A stretch of DNA of 53,852 bases from Prevotella sp. (lineage in GTDB: Bacteria > Bacteroidota > Bacteroidia > Bacteroidales > Bacteroidaceae). The stretch is from positions 1-53,852 of the forward strand of contig JAFYJH010000166.1 in the NCBI GenBank assembly GCA_017538195.1, in the 5' to 3' direction. The position numbers and the translations under genes are program-made. The notes beneath the pieces are model-generated. The model saw only the letters and a program-made list of their open reading frames with translations. It was not told where the DNA came from and searched no databases. Below are positions 17,242-24,967 of this stretch, one piece after another (within the stretch, counting starts at the first letter, position 1; each line of letters opens with the position of its first letter).

Positions 17242-18291
17242 TTAGTTTTCGGTCCAGATGACTTGCACGATGGTTTGTCCGACGGCTTTGAGCGTGTTGC
17301 GGTCGATGTGCTGCATATCGTCGGCGAGGGTGTGCCACGTCGGTCCGAAACTGCTTTGCGGACAGTCGGGATAGTAGGGAATAATGTCCACCGTAGGAAT
17401 CCGTGCATAGCGATTCAGCGGCAGATGGTCGTCGGTGATTTGACCGCCAACTGTTTTCGGGAAATAACTCGCAAAACCGGCTTGTTCGGCGGCTCGCCAC
17501 ACTTTTTCGACGATGGCCGAGGCGAATTGCAGCGAAATGCCTTCCTGATAGAACTTTGCGCCTTGTCCGCCGACCATATCGAGCAAAATTCCATAGCGCA
17601 CTTCGTATCTTTCGGGCAGATTCTGGGCGAAATAATTCGCACCCAAAGCCCACGTATTTTCGCTACTCGACTGATTTTCAGCCCATTGCGGTGTTCCCCA
17701 ATCCTCGGCGTCGAAGCAGATGAAGTCGATGCCGATTGGAGACCCCCCCCCAACCCCTCCCTGCTGGGAGGGGAGTTTTTCTTCAGAAGACAGCAATCTG
17801 GCGATTTCGAGCATCACGGCGACACCCGACGCGGCATCGTTGGCGGCGAGAATCGGCTTGTGCCAGTTGGCTTCGTCGGGGTCGTTGTCAGCCCACGGAC
17901 GGCTGTCCCAATGGGCGCAGAGCAGGATTCGCGTGGTCAGTTCGGGACGATATTTCGCGATGATGTTCGTCGCGTGGAGAACGGTGCCGTCGTAGCCCTT
18001 CAAATCGGCCTCTTGCGTCGTGACCTCGCAGCCGTATTGCTTGAATTTTCCGATGATCCAATCCTTGCAACGCTCGTGGCCGTCGGTGTTCATCGCACGA
18101 GAGCCGAAATCGCACTGCGCCTGACAAAAAGCGTAGGCAGAATCGGCTGAAAACGCCGGGCCAACGGGTTTGATGTCTTCAACAACAGGTTTGTCGCCGC
18201 TGCAATTCGTGAGAATCGCAGGCAGGTAAATCGCTATCGCGAGAGCTGCCAAAGCGACTACAAAAACGCTCAAAAATATCTTTCGCTTCAA
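17242..18291 (-). CDS. Type II glutaminyl-peptide cyclotransferase (M28 family)
   Basis: 349 residues with an N-terminal membrane or signal segment (FLSVFVVALAALAIAIYLPAIL, then TNC, perhaps lipidated). The zinc-site motifs are CAHWDSRPWADNDPDE, ANDAASGVAVMLEIAR, FDAEDWG, DHLPLNRYARIPTVDII and a C-terminal WHT. This set, especially AHWDSRP, matches the mammalian-type glutaminyl cyclases of Porphyromonas and Prevotella, which turn N-terminal Gln of exported proteins into pyroglutamate after signal-peptide removal. An aminopeptidase is less likely. Residues about 171-183 (KLPSQQGGVGGGS) come from a repeat inserted in frame and include a nine-base G run on the coding strand. Confidence 0.85.
   Translation of the reverse strand: MKRKIFLSVFVVALAALAIAIYLPAILTNCSGDKPVVEDIKPVGPAFSADSAYAFCQAQCDFGSRAMNTDGHERCKDWIIGKFKQYGCEVTTQEADLKGYDGTVLHATNIIAKYRPELTTRILLCAHWDSRPWADNDPDEANWHKPILAANDAASGVAVMLEIARLLSSEEKLPSQQGGVGGGSPIGIDFICFDAEDWGTPQWAENQSSSENTWALGANYFAQNLPERYEVRYGILLDMVGGQGAKFYQEGISLQFASAIVEKVWRAAEQAGFASYFPKTVGGQITDDHLPLNRYARIPTVDIIPYYPDCPQSSFGPTWHTLADDMQHIDRNTLKAVGQTIVQVIWTEN
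17740..17781 (-). repeat. In-frame palindromic repeat (family A) in the cyclase gene, with a 9-base homopolymer
   Basis: The + strand reads nine C (17743-17751), then CAACCCCTCC...GGGAGGGGAG. The stem CCCCTCCC/GGGAGGGG resembles the copies at 46859 and 48057 and is translated in the same frame. The G9 run on the coding strand may be prone to slippage. Confidence 0.75.
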
Positions 18292-18331
18292 CTTTAATTA
18301 TCAATTATCAATTGTCAATTATCAATTATTT
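18292..18331. repeat. AT-rich dispersed repeat between the peptidase fusion and the cyclase
   Basis: TTAATTATCAATTATCAATT and its continuation is the inverse of the repeat at 2904. It nearly fills the 30-base gap between the two genes and reaches a few bases into the last codons of the fusion gene. Confidence 0.75.
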
Positions 18332-20115
18332 ATCGTCCTTTGAACTTCCGCCATCACGCGCAACCAGTTTCCACCCCAGATTTTGCGAATGTCCTGTTCG
18401 CTGAACTTCCGTCGCAGCAGATGCAGCGTGAAATTGAGGGCTTCCGAAGCGTCGGCATAGCCGATGACACCGCCGTCGCCGTCGAAATCGGTGCCGATGC
18501 CCACGTGGTCGATTCCCATCACGTTGATGGCGTGTTCGAGGTGGTCGATGGCATCGAGAATCGAAGCCTGACCGTCTTTGCGAAGGAATCCCGCGTAGAG
18601 CGTCGTATGCGCCACGCCACCCTTCTCGGCGAGTCGGCGCAGTTGGTCGTCGGTGAGGTTGCGCGGATGGTCGCAAAGCGCACGGCAGTTCGAGTGGCTG
18701 CACACGATGGGCGTCGCGCTGATGTCGAGTGCGTCATAAAAACTCTTTTCGGCGGCGTGGCTGAGATCGACCATGATTCCGTGGCGGTTCATCTCGCGGA
18801 TGACCTGCTCGCCGAAAGTGCTCACGCCGTTGTGCGTGTTGCAGCCCTTCGCCGAGTCGCAGATGTCGTTGTCGCCGTTGTGACAGAGCGTGATGTAGGC
18901 CACGCCACGCTGCGCAAAGCGTTTCACGTTTTCCAGTTCGTGTTCGAGCGCAAGACCGTTTTCAATCGCCAAAACAATCGACTTGCGGCCTTTCCGCTTG
19001 TCTTCATAGAGGTCGGCAGGCGTGCGCGCGAGGCTCAGATACCGCTTGTTCTGCTCGACGATTTCCTCGATTTGGTCGAAAATGCTGTTCGCGTAGGAAC
19101 AAGGCGTGTATCGGGCGAGGTGCGGCTCTTGCGACGAGAAAGTCTCGCCCATTTTCGGCTGCGGCAGATAGGCTGCCATGAAAACGGCATCCATCCGACC
19201 TTCGGTCATCTTGTGCAAATCGACGAGAATCCGCTCGTCGCGCTGCTCGAAATGGATGCCCTTCGGGAAGAACATCGGTGTGTCGCAATGGGTGTCGAGC
19301 GTCAGGACGCGATTGTGCAACTGCTTGGCAGCGTGATAGTTATGCGCCTGATTCACCAACCATTGAAACAATTTCAGACCTTCTTCTTCGAGCCATTCGG
19401 GATGCCATTGCACGCCGAGAATCGCCTTGTGTTCGGTGCTTTCCATCGCTTCGATGATGCCGTCGGGCGACTTCGCAGTGACGCGGAAGCGGTCGCCCGT
19501 GTCATCGACAGCCTGATGGTGCAGCGTATTCACGAAAATCTTGATTTCAGCCGCCGCATCGTCGCTTTGAGGCTTTTCGGAAGCGTAAATCTCAGCCAAC
19601 TGACTGCCATTTTCGATGACAACCGAGTGCGTCGGCTCCGAACGATGACCCTCCTGCGAATGTTTGATGGTCGCCGTGTCGGAAATGTCCTGCGCAACGT
19701 GGCCGCCGAGGGCCATTGCAATCGTTTGCATCCCCCGACAAATGCCGAAAATCGGAATCTGGCGGTTGTAGGCGAGGCGCGTAATCAGCAGTTCCGACAA
19801 ATCGCGCCGTGCATTGATGCCGCCGAGTTTCCGAGCAGGTTCCTCGCCGCACCAGAGCGGATTGTAGTCGGCTCCACCGCTGAGCAGCAGGCCGTCGATA
19901 TGCTCCAACACATTGACGAGAACGCCTCGGTCGGCAGTCGGCGGAATAATCACGGGCGTTCCGCCAGCCTTGATGACCTGTTCGTAGTACGGGTCGCGCA
20001 AGGCGGCGTTTTCGTCCATGTGATTGCCTGTGATGCCGATGAGCGGGCGGTATTCCGACGCTGGAAAACGCTCGTGAACCGCCTGAAGATTCGACTTTAA
20101 ATCAAACTGTTTCAA
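18322..20115 (-). CDS. Fusion: C26 gamma-glutamyl hydrolase-like amidase + M19 membrane dipeptidase
   Basis: 597 residues, no signal peptide. Residues about 20-255 are a class I glutamine amidotransferase-like domain of the PuuD type: LLLSGGADYNP, nucleophile Cys in FGICRGMQ, and VQWHPEW. Residues about 270-597 are an M19 dipeptidase: LDTHCDTP, AIENGLALEH, VDLSHAAEKSF, PIVCSHSNCRALCDHPRNL and GIGTDFDGDGG. The first half should cleave gamma-glutamyl bonds and the second hydrolyse the resulting dipeptides, so the fusion may process glutathione-like or gamma-glutamyl peptides in two steps. The start at 20115 is followed closely by good PuuD-like sequence. Confidence 0.9.
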   Translation of the reverse strand: MKQFDLKSNLQAVHERFPASEYRPLIGITGNHMDENAALRDPYYEQVIKAGGTPVIIPPTADRGVLVNVLEHIDGLLLSGGADYNPLWCGEEPARKLGGINARRDLSELLITRLAYNRQIPIFGICRGMQTIAMALGGHVAQDISDTATIKHSQEGHRSEPTHSVVIENGSQLAEIYASEKPQSDDAAAEIKIFVNTLHHQAVDDTGDRFRVTAKSPDGIIEAMESTEHKAILGVQWHPEWLEEEGLKLFQWLVNQAHNYHAAKQLHNRVLTLDTHCDTPMFFPKGIHFEQRDERILVDLHKMTEGRMDAVFMAAYLPQPKMGETFSSQEPHLARYTPCSYANSIFDQIEEIVEQNKRYLSLARTPADLYEDKRKGRKSIVLAIENGLALEHELENVKRFAQRGVAYITLCHNGDNDICDSAKGCNTHNGVSTFGEQVIREMNRHGIMVDLSHAAEKSFYDALDISATPIVCSHSNCRALCDHPRNLTDDQLRRLAEKGGVAHTTLYAGFLRKDGQASILDAIDHLEHAINVMGIDHVGIGTDFDGDGGVIGYADASEALNFTLHLLRRKFSEQDIRKIWGGNWLRVMAEVQRTINN

Positions 20116-20184
20116 AATTTATTTTTTCTTAGAAACGTTCTTAGTTGCAGTATTTCCGATGGTCGTTTGAGTGGGTTTTTCCGC

Positions 20185-21102
20185 TTAGTCGCGCTCGATT
20201 CCAAGCAATTCAACCGTGAAAATCAGCGTCGAGAAGGGCTTGATTTGTCCGGCCTGACGCTCGCCGTAAGCGAGTTCCTGCGGAATGTAAAGTTCCCATT
20301 TCGAGCCGACGGGCATCAGTTGCAGGGCTTCCGTCCAGCCTTTGATGACTTGGTCGCAGCGGAATTTCGAGGTTTGCGGATTGCGCTTGTAGGAACTGTC
20401 GAAAATGGTTCCGTCGATCAGTTTTCCTTCGTATTTCACCTCGACGGTCTGCTCCTTCGTCGGCTTTTCGCCTGTTCCCATCGTCAGAACTTTGTATTGC
20501 AGTCCGCTCGGCAGCGTCACAACGCCCTCTTTCGTCTTGTTTTGGGCAATCCACTCGGCATTTTCAGCCTTGTAAGCGGCGTTGAGCGCCTCTTTCACCT
20601 TCTTGACATTTTGCTCGAAGTAGGTTTGGGCGGCAGAGTCGGTATAGACGCTGTTGTCGTTGGTGAGCGACGAGATGAAGCCGCGATGGAAAAGTTCCTC
20701 GTTGATGGCGACGGTCGAACCCTCAAATTCGCCTTTCATGTTCGGCAGAATGCGCTGTTTCGCCATCTGAGCGATTTGCGTACCTGCGAGATAGGCTGCA
20801 AACTTCGGATCTTCCGCCTTTTTGACGGCCTCGGCATAGCCTTTCGCGAAGTCGGCCATGTAAGCCGTATCGACGTTCATCTGCTGTTGCAAATACGGCA
20901 GAAGTCCCTGCGTGGCAGCCTTTCCAGCGGCATAACTCAGCGAGTCGTCGGTCGTGGTCAGCACGACGGGCGACACAACACAGCAGTCGGAAGCGGTGAC
21001 CGCCTCCGATTGCTTTTTCTTGTCTTTTTTCTTGGTCGTGTCCGCCATGCTGAACGATGTGCCCAGCACGACGGCCATTGCCAATAATGCGATTTTTTTC
21101 AT
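20185..21102 (-). CDS. FKBP-type peptidyl-prolyl isomerase, exported (Mip-like)
   Basis: 305 residues with a signal peptide (MKKIALLAMAVVLGTSFSMA) and a Lys-rich linker. The FKBP N-terminal helical domain (DSLSYAAGKAATQGLLPYL) is at about 50-190, the catalytic FKBP domain at about 195-305 (LPSGLQYKVL, DGTIFDSSYKR, VIKGWTEALQLMPVGSKWELYIPQELAYG). It would assist folding of periplasmic and outer-membrane proteins. It starts directly after the stop of the neighbouring FKBP gene with no gap, so they form an operon. The aromatic pocket residues look intact. Confidence 0.93.
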   Translation of the reverse strand: MKKIALLAMAVVLGTSFSMADTTKKKDKKKQSEAVTASDCCVVSPVVLTTTDDSLSYAAGKAATQGLLPYLQQQMNVDTAYMADFAKGYAEAVKKAEDPKFAAYLAGTQIAQMAKQRILPNMKGEFEGSTVAINEELFHRGFISSLTNDNSVYTDSAAQTYFEQNVKKVKEALNAAYKAENAEWIAQNKTKEGVVTLPSGLQYKVLTMGTGEKPTKEQTVEVKYEGKLIDGTIFDSSYKRNPQTSKFRCDQVIKGWTEALQLMPVGSKWELYIPQELAYGERQAGQIKPFSTLIFTVELLGIERD

Positions 21103-22008
21103 TTACTTCATGCTTTGCAGTTCAATTTTGAAGATCAGGGCCGAGAACGGCTTGATTTCGCCGGCCTGACGCTCGCCGTAAGCCAGTTCTTGCGGAATGA
21201 AAACTTCCCAAGTCGAACCGACGGGCATGTGGACGAGAGCCTGCGTGAAGCCCTTGATGACTTGATTGACGCGCATATCGACGGGCTGATTGTTCTTGTA
21301 GGAACTGTCGAACACGTTGCCGTCGATGGTGCGGCCTTCGTAGTGAACTTTCACCATCGAAGTGTCTTTCGGCATGGCACCACTACCTTCCTTGATGACT
21401 CTGTACTGGATGAACGACTTGGCCTTCGTTCCGTCGATCTGGTCATACTCCACTTCCAGCGTCTTCACGTCGTCCTTCTTGCCGTTTTCAGCGAGGAATT
21501 TCTCACCGGCTTCCTTGTTCGGGCCGAATTCCTTCAGAGCGGTCTCGGCCTTGACTTTCTGCATGAGCGACTCCATCGTGATGCGAGCCTGCTCCATGTC
21601 CATCTTCTGGTCCTTACCCGTCGTTCCGGCGACGAATCCTGCCATGAAATTCTTCAGCGAAATCGTCTTGGTCGAGTCGGTTCCGAACACTTCGCGGTTG
21701 ATGCCGGGCATCATCTGCGTGGAAATCTGCTGACCGATCTGAATACCGGCGTAGTAAGCAGCTTTTTTCTTGTCGTCACCGGCGTTGGCACCGTCGTTCA
21801 GACCCTTGATGAAATCGTTCATGTAGGCGGTGTCGATTTGCAGACGATCCACGAGATACTCTTTCAAACCTTGCGTTTGCGTCAGTCCGATGGCATAGCT
21901 CATCGAATCGACGTCACTCTTCAGATTTGCGGACGGAGTTCCGTTGCCGCACGAAGTGAACGTGGCGGCAGCAATAGCCATTGCGGCTACAAATGTCAGT
22001 TTTTTCAT
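21103..22008 (-). CDS. FKBP-type peptidyl-prolyl isomerase, lipoprotein
   Basis: 301 residues; lipobox FTSC with Cys20. The same two-part design: an N-terminal dimerisation-like region (SMSYAIGLTQTQGLKEYL) and a C-terminal FKBP domain (about 200-301: VKVHYEGRTIDGNVFDSSY, VIKGFTQALVHMPVGSTWEVFIPQELAYG). It is a paralogue of the adjacent exported FKBP, differing in membrane anchoring. It is the middle gene of a three-FKBP run, its stop immediately followed by the next ATG. Confidence 0.93.
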   Translation of the reverse strand: MKKLTFVAAMAIAAATFTSCGNGTPSANLKSDVDSMSYAIGLTQTQGLKEYLVDRLQIDTAYMNDFIKGLNDGANAGDDKKKAAYYAGIQIGQQISTQMMPGINREVFGTDSTKTISLKNFMAGFVAGTTGKDQKMDMEQARITMESLMQKVKAETALKEFGPNKEAGEKFLAENGKKDDVKTLEVEYDQIDGTKAKSFIQYRVIKEGSGAMPKDTSMVKVHYEGRTIDGNVFDSSYKNNQPVDMRVNQVIKGFTQALVHMPVGSTWEVFIPQELAYGERQAGEIKPFSALIFKIELQSMK

Positions 22009-22076
22009 TGTTTTTTAAAAATTTAATTGTTAAAATATTAGTTTAAAAATATCAATCCATTCCTTCGGGGGTGGGT

Positions 22077-22682
22077 CTAAATGACTTCAATCAATTCCAC
22101 ATCGAACACCAACGCGGCAAACGGAGGAATCGAACCGCCTGCGCCGCGCTCGCCATAGCCCAAATGATAGGGGATGAAGAAGCGATATTTGGCGCCTTCC
22201 TGCATCAGTTGCAAGCCTTCCGTCCAACCGGCAATCACGCCGTTCAACGGGAACGTGGCAGGCTCACCGCGCTGAATGCTGCTGTCGAACAGCGTGCCAT
22301 CGACGAGCATTCCCTCGTAGTGGCATTTCACTTGGTCGGTGGCTTTCGGCTTGCGACCGTTTCCCTCGCGCAACACCTGATATTGCAGGCCGCTCGGCAG
22401 CGTCACAACGCCGTCTTTCTTGCCGTTTTCCGCCAGATACTGCTCGCCCTGCGTCTTCTGCGCCTTGAATCTCTCGGCAGCCGAAGCACGCTGTTTTTCT
22501 TCCTGTTTCTGGAAAAATTCCTGCACGATGACCTGCGCCTCGTGAGGGTCTAATTGCGCCTTTCCACCGGCCAAGACATCCTTGATGGCCTGTGCGAAAT
22601 CGTCGATGTTCAAACTCTCGGCACCCATGTCGCTCAACTGGCGACCGATGCCCATGCCTAATGCGTAGCTAATTTTGTCCAT
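22077..22682 (-). CDS. FKBP-type peptidyl-prolyl isomerase, cytoplasmic (FklB-like)
   Basis: 201 residues with no signal peptide; begins MDKISYALGMGIGRQLSDMG, a short form of the N-terminal domain. The FKBP domain is at about 95-201 (LPSGLQYQVLREGNGRKP, YEGMLVDGTLFDSS, VIAGWTEGLQLMQEGAKYRFFIP). It is the first of three tandem FKBP genes and the only one without an export signal, so the cluster covers cytoplasm, periplasm and membrane surface. Its own promoter element lies at 22742-22749. Confidence 0.93.
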   Translation of the reverse strand: MDKISYALGMGIGRQLSDMGAESLNIDDFAQAIKDVLAGGKAQLDPHEAQVIVQEFFQKQEEKQRASAAERFKAQKTQGEQYLAENGKKDGVVTLPSGLQYQVLREGNGRKPKATDQVKCHYEGMLVDGTLFDSSIQRGEPATFPLNGVIAGWTEGLQLMQEGAKYRFFIPYHLGYGERGAGGSIPPFAALVFDVELIEVI

Positions 22683-22741
22683 TTTCTCGATTTTTCGTTC
22701 AATTTTTTCTTAAAATTCGTCAATCAATAAAAATATGTGTG

Positions 22742-22749
22742 CAAAGTTA
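22742..22749 (-). promoter_or_regulatory. -7 element of the FKBP gene run
   Basis: Minus-strand TAACTTTG about 60 bases upstream of the FklB-like start; the -33 box is not clear. Confidence 0.5.
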
Positions 22750-22792
22750 CAATTTTTCTGCGATTGTTGTGCATTATTTCGAGAAAAATCAT

Positions 22793-22800
22793 TATTTTTG
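22793..22800 (+). promoter_or_regulatory. -7 element of the sirtuin gene
   Basis: TATTTTTG matches TAnnTTTG, with a TTGTG about 21 bases upstream. The sirtuin ATG is 66 bases downstream. Confidence 0.5.
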
Positions 22801-22865
22801 TGGAATATTAAGGACAATCGACCCGAAAATCGGGTATCTTGAACCCAAAAACCAGAAATTTGAGC

Positions 22866-23564
22866 ATGAAAAAAATTGTTTTTTTGACAGGTGCCGGCAT
22901 GTCGGTCGAAAGCGGATTCAAGACTTTTCGCGGAGCCGGCGGATTGTGGGAGGATTTTCCCGTTGAACAGGTGGCGAGCCACGAAGGATGGCTGGCAGAT
23001 CCTGTTTTAGTCAATAATTTTTACAATCGGTTGCGCAAAAAGCTCTTTGCCGCCGAACCGAACGACGGTCACAAGTTGATTGCGCAGTTGCAAGACGATT
23101 TCGACGTGACGGTCATCACGCAAAACGTTGATAATCTGCACGAAAAAGCGGGGTCGAAGAAGGTGATTCACCTGCACGGCGAACTGACGAAGGTCTGCTC
23201 TTCCGACGACCAATTCGACGAGCGTTATGTCCGCGAACTGACCGAGGACAACTGCAAAGTGGCGGAGGGCGAAAAGGCAGGCGACGGCTCGCTGTTGCGC
23301 CCGTACATCGTGTTTTTCGGCGAGGCCGTGCCGATGATTTCCGTGGCTGCCGAAACCGTCAGCGAAGCCGATATTCTCGTCATCATTGGCACGTCGATGA
23401 ACGTCTATCCGGCTGCCGGACTGGTGCATTATGCCTCGGCAAAAACGCCGATTTTCCTCATCGACCCCGACGATGTGCCGACGGGCAACATCCCGAATCT
23501 GACACATATCCAAAAGGGTGCGAGCGAGGGAATGAAGGAACTGATTGGAAGCCTCACCCCCTAA
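22866..23564 (+). CDS. Sir2-family NAD-dependent protein deacylase lacking the zinc cysteines
   Basis: Start at ATG 22866 (MKKIVFLTGAGMSVESGF), giving 232 residues. NAD-binding motifs are GAGMSVESGFKTFRG, TQNVDNLHEKAG, and the catalytic His in HLHGEL; later LLRPYIVFFGEAVP and IIGTSMNVYPAAGLV. The region where most sirtuins hold four zinc-binding Cys has only two isolated ones (VCSSDDQF and DNCKVAEG), so the zinc site is probably absent, as I recall for other Bacteroidota members. It removes acyl groups from lysines using NAD. The last codons (SLTP, stop) are provided by a repeat. Confidence 0.9.
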   Translation: MKKIVFLTGAGMSVESGFKTFRGAGGLWEDFPVEQVASHEGWLADPVLVNNFYNRLRKKLFAAEPNDGHKLIAQLQDDFDVTVITQNVDNLHEKAGSKKVIHLHGELTKVCSSDDQFDERYVRELTEDNCKVAEGEKAGDGSLLRPYIVFFGEAVPMISVAAETVSEADILVIIGTSMNVYPAAGLVHYASAKTPIFLIDPDDVPTGNIPNLTHIQKGASEGMKELIGSLTP

Positions 23565-23601
23565 CCCCCTCTCCAAAAGGCGAGGGGGAACATGGGAAGT
23601 C
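23550..23601 (+). repeat. Family A palindromic repeat that ends the sirtuin gene
   Basis: GCCTCACCCCCTAACCCCC, then TCTCCAAAAGGCGAGGGGG: the stem CCCCCTC/GAGGGGG follows the same plan as copies at 46859 and 48057. Its TAA is the sirtuin stop codon. It may also act as an RNA hairpin. Confidence 0.75.
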
Positions 23602-23710
23602 CGATAATTCCTAAAAATAAATCGGAGTTCCTTGAGAGCTTGCTCGAAAAAAATTGTAAAATAGTCAAATAAATTGTAGATTGTAAATCGTTAAATTGTA
23701 AATTAAATTT

Positions 23711-24808
23711 ATGACAGTAGATTTCCAGAAAATCCTGCCGCAGTTCAAACTCAGCGGCGAGGTGGCCGAAGTGAAGCCTCTTGGCAACGGCCTGATCAAC
23801 GACACGTATCGAGTGAAAACCGCTTCCGCAGACACGCCAGACTACGTGCTGCAACGCATCAACAACGCCATTTTCACGAATGTCGATTTGCTGCAACACA
23901 ACATCGAAGTGGTGACAAAACACATCCGCCGCAAACTCGAAGAGCGCGGTGAGGACGACATCGACCGCAAGGTGCTGACCTTCGTCGAAACCAACGACGG
24001 AAAGACCTTTTTCCGCGACGACGAAGACCGCTATTGGCGCATGATGGTGTTCATTCCGGGGGCGCAGACCTTCGAGACGGTGAACCCAGAGTACAGTTAC
24101 CTCGCAGGCGTGGCCTTCGGCGACTTTGAAAAATTGCTCGTCGATGTGCCGGAGCCGCTCGGCGACACGATTCCCGACTTCCACAACATGGAATTCCGTA
24201 TGCAGCAGTTGCGCGAAGTCGTGGCGAAAGATCCCGTCGGTCGCGTGGCCGGTGTGAAGGACATTCTCGACCTGTTTGAGAAAGATGCCGAGCGGATGTG
24301 TCAGGGCGAAAGGCTGTTCCGCGAGGGAAAACTGCCGCGTCGCATCTGCCACTGCGACACGAAGGTCAATAACATGATGTTCGATGCCGAAACGGGAAAA
24401 TTCCTGCTTGTCATCGACCTCGACACGGTGATGCCGAGCCTGTTTTTCAGCGACTACGGCGATTTCCTGCGCTCTGCGGCCAACACAACTGCCGAGGACG
24501 ATCCGAACCTCGACAACGTGGGCTTCAACGAGGAACTTTTCAAGGCATTCACGCGCGGTTACGTCGAGTCGGCAGGCGATTTCCTCACGCCGCTCGAAAT
24601 CGAATTGCTGCCCTATGCCGTCGAGTTATTCCCCTTCATGCAGTCCGTCCGATTCATGTGGGATTATCTCTCTGGCGACCATTATTGGAAGTGCAACTAT
24701 CCTGAGCACAACCTCGACCGTGCGAAGAACCAGTTGCGGCTCTATCAGGAGGCTTGCAAGCGTGAACCGATGATGCAGGAGTTTATTAAGGGATTGAAAG
24801 GGAATTAA
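23711..24808 (+). CDS. APH-fold sugar kinase, likely N-acetylhexosamine 1-kinase type
   Basis: 365 residues, cytoplasmic. Aminoglycoside-phosphotransferase fold with KPLGNGLINDTYRV (nucleotide loop), YVLQRIN, the catalytic loop CHCDTKVNNMMFD (about 217-229) and metal-binding VIDLDTVMPS. The pattern HxDTKxNNxxxD...IDLDTVMP is characteristic of the NahK group that phosphorylates GlcNAc/GalNAc at C1, rather than of antibiotic kinases. It could feed amino sugars released by the GH20 enzyme (46415-48502) into metabolism. The substrate is inferred. The gap after it is filled with repeats. Confidence 0.8.
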   Translation: MTVDFQKILPQFKLSGEVAEVKPLGNGLINDTYRVKTASADTPDYVLQRINNAIFTNVDLLQHNIEVVTKHIRRKLEERGEDDIDRKVLTFVETNDGKTFFRDDEDRYWRMMVFIPGAQTFETVNPEYSYLAGVAFGDFEKLLVDVPEPLGDTIPDFHNMEFRMQQLREVVAKDPVGRVAGVKDILDLFEKDAERMCQGERLFREGKLPRRICHCDTKVNNMMFDAETGKFLLVIDLDTVMPSLFFSDYGDFLRSAANTTAEDDPNLDNVGFNEELFKAFTRGYVESAGDFLTPLEIELLPYAVELFPFMQSVRFMWDYLSGDHYWKCNYPEHNLDRAKNQLRLYQEACKREPMMQEFIKGLKGN

Positions 24809-24960
24809 AGAGGAGTGAAAGGGAAGTGAAAGGGAAGTGAACCAACGGTCGCTGACCGAAGGGAGGCAAAGGGACGAATACTATTGTCTGAACTCCTGTA
24901 ACTCCTGAACCGAAGGTCGCTGGCCGAAGGGAAAAGCAACTCCCGTAACTCCAAAATATA
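24807..24960. repeat. Mosaic of short repeats between the kinase and CBM9-like genes
   Basis: GTGAAAGGGAA is repeated in tandem (24815-24839). Two copies of a palindromic element follow: AACCAACGGTCGCTGACCGA at 24840 and GAACCGAAGGTCGCTGGCCG at 24907. CTCCTGTAACTCCTG and CTCCCGTAACTCC units lie around the second. The first palindrome is the inverse of the element at 2931-2954. No gene is seen here. Confidence 0.8.
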
Positions 24961-24967
24961 AAATATT

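Noticed and set aside
23565..23710. A small gene between the sirtuin and the sugar kinase
   Set aside because: The stretch holds a repeat and AT-rich sequence with several stop codons in all frames.
23711..24808. Aminoglycoside resistance kinase
   Set aside because: The fold is shared, but the DTKVNN and IDLDTVMP motifs point to a sugar kinase. The same caution applies to the kinase domain at 42312-43508.
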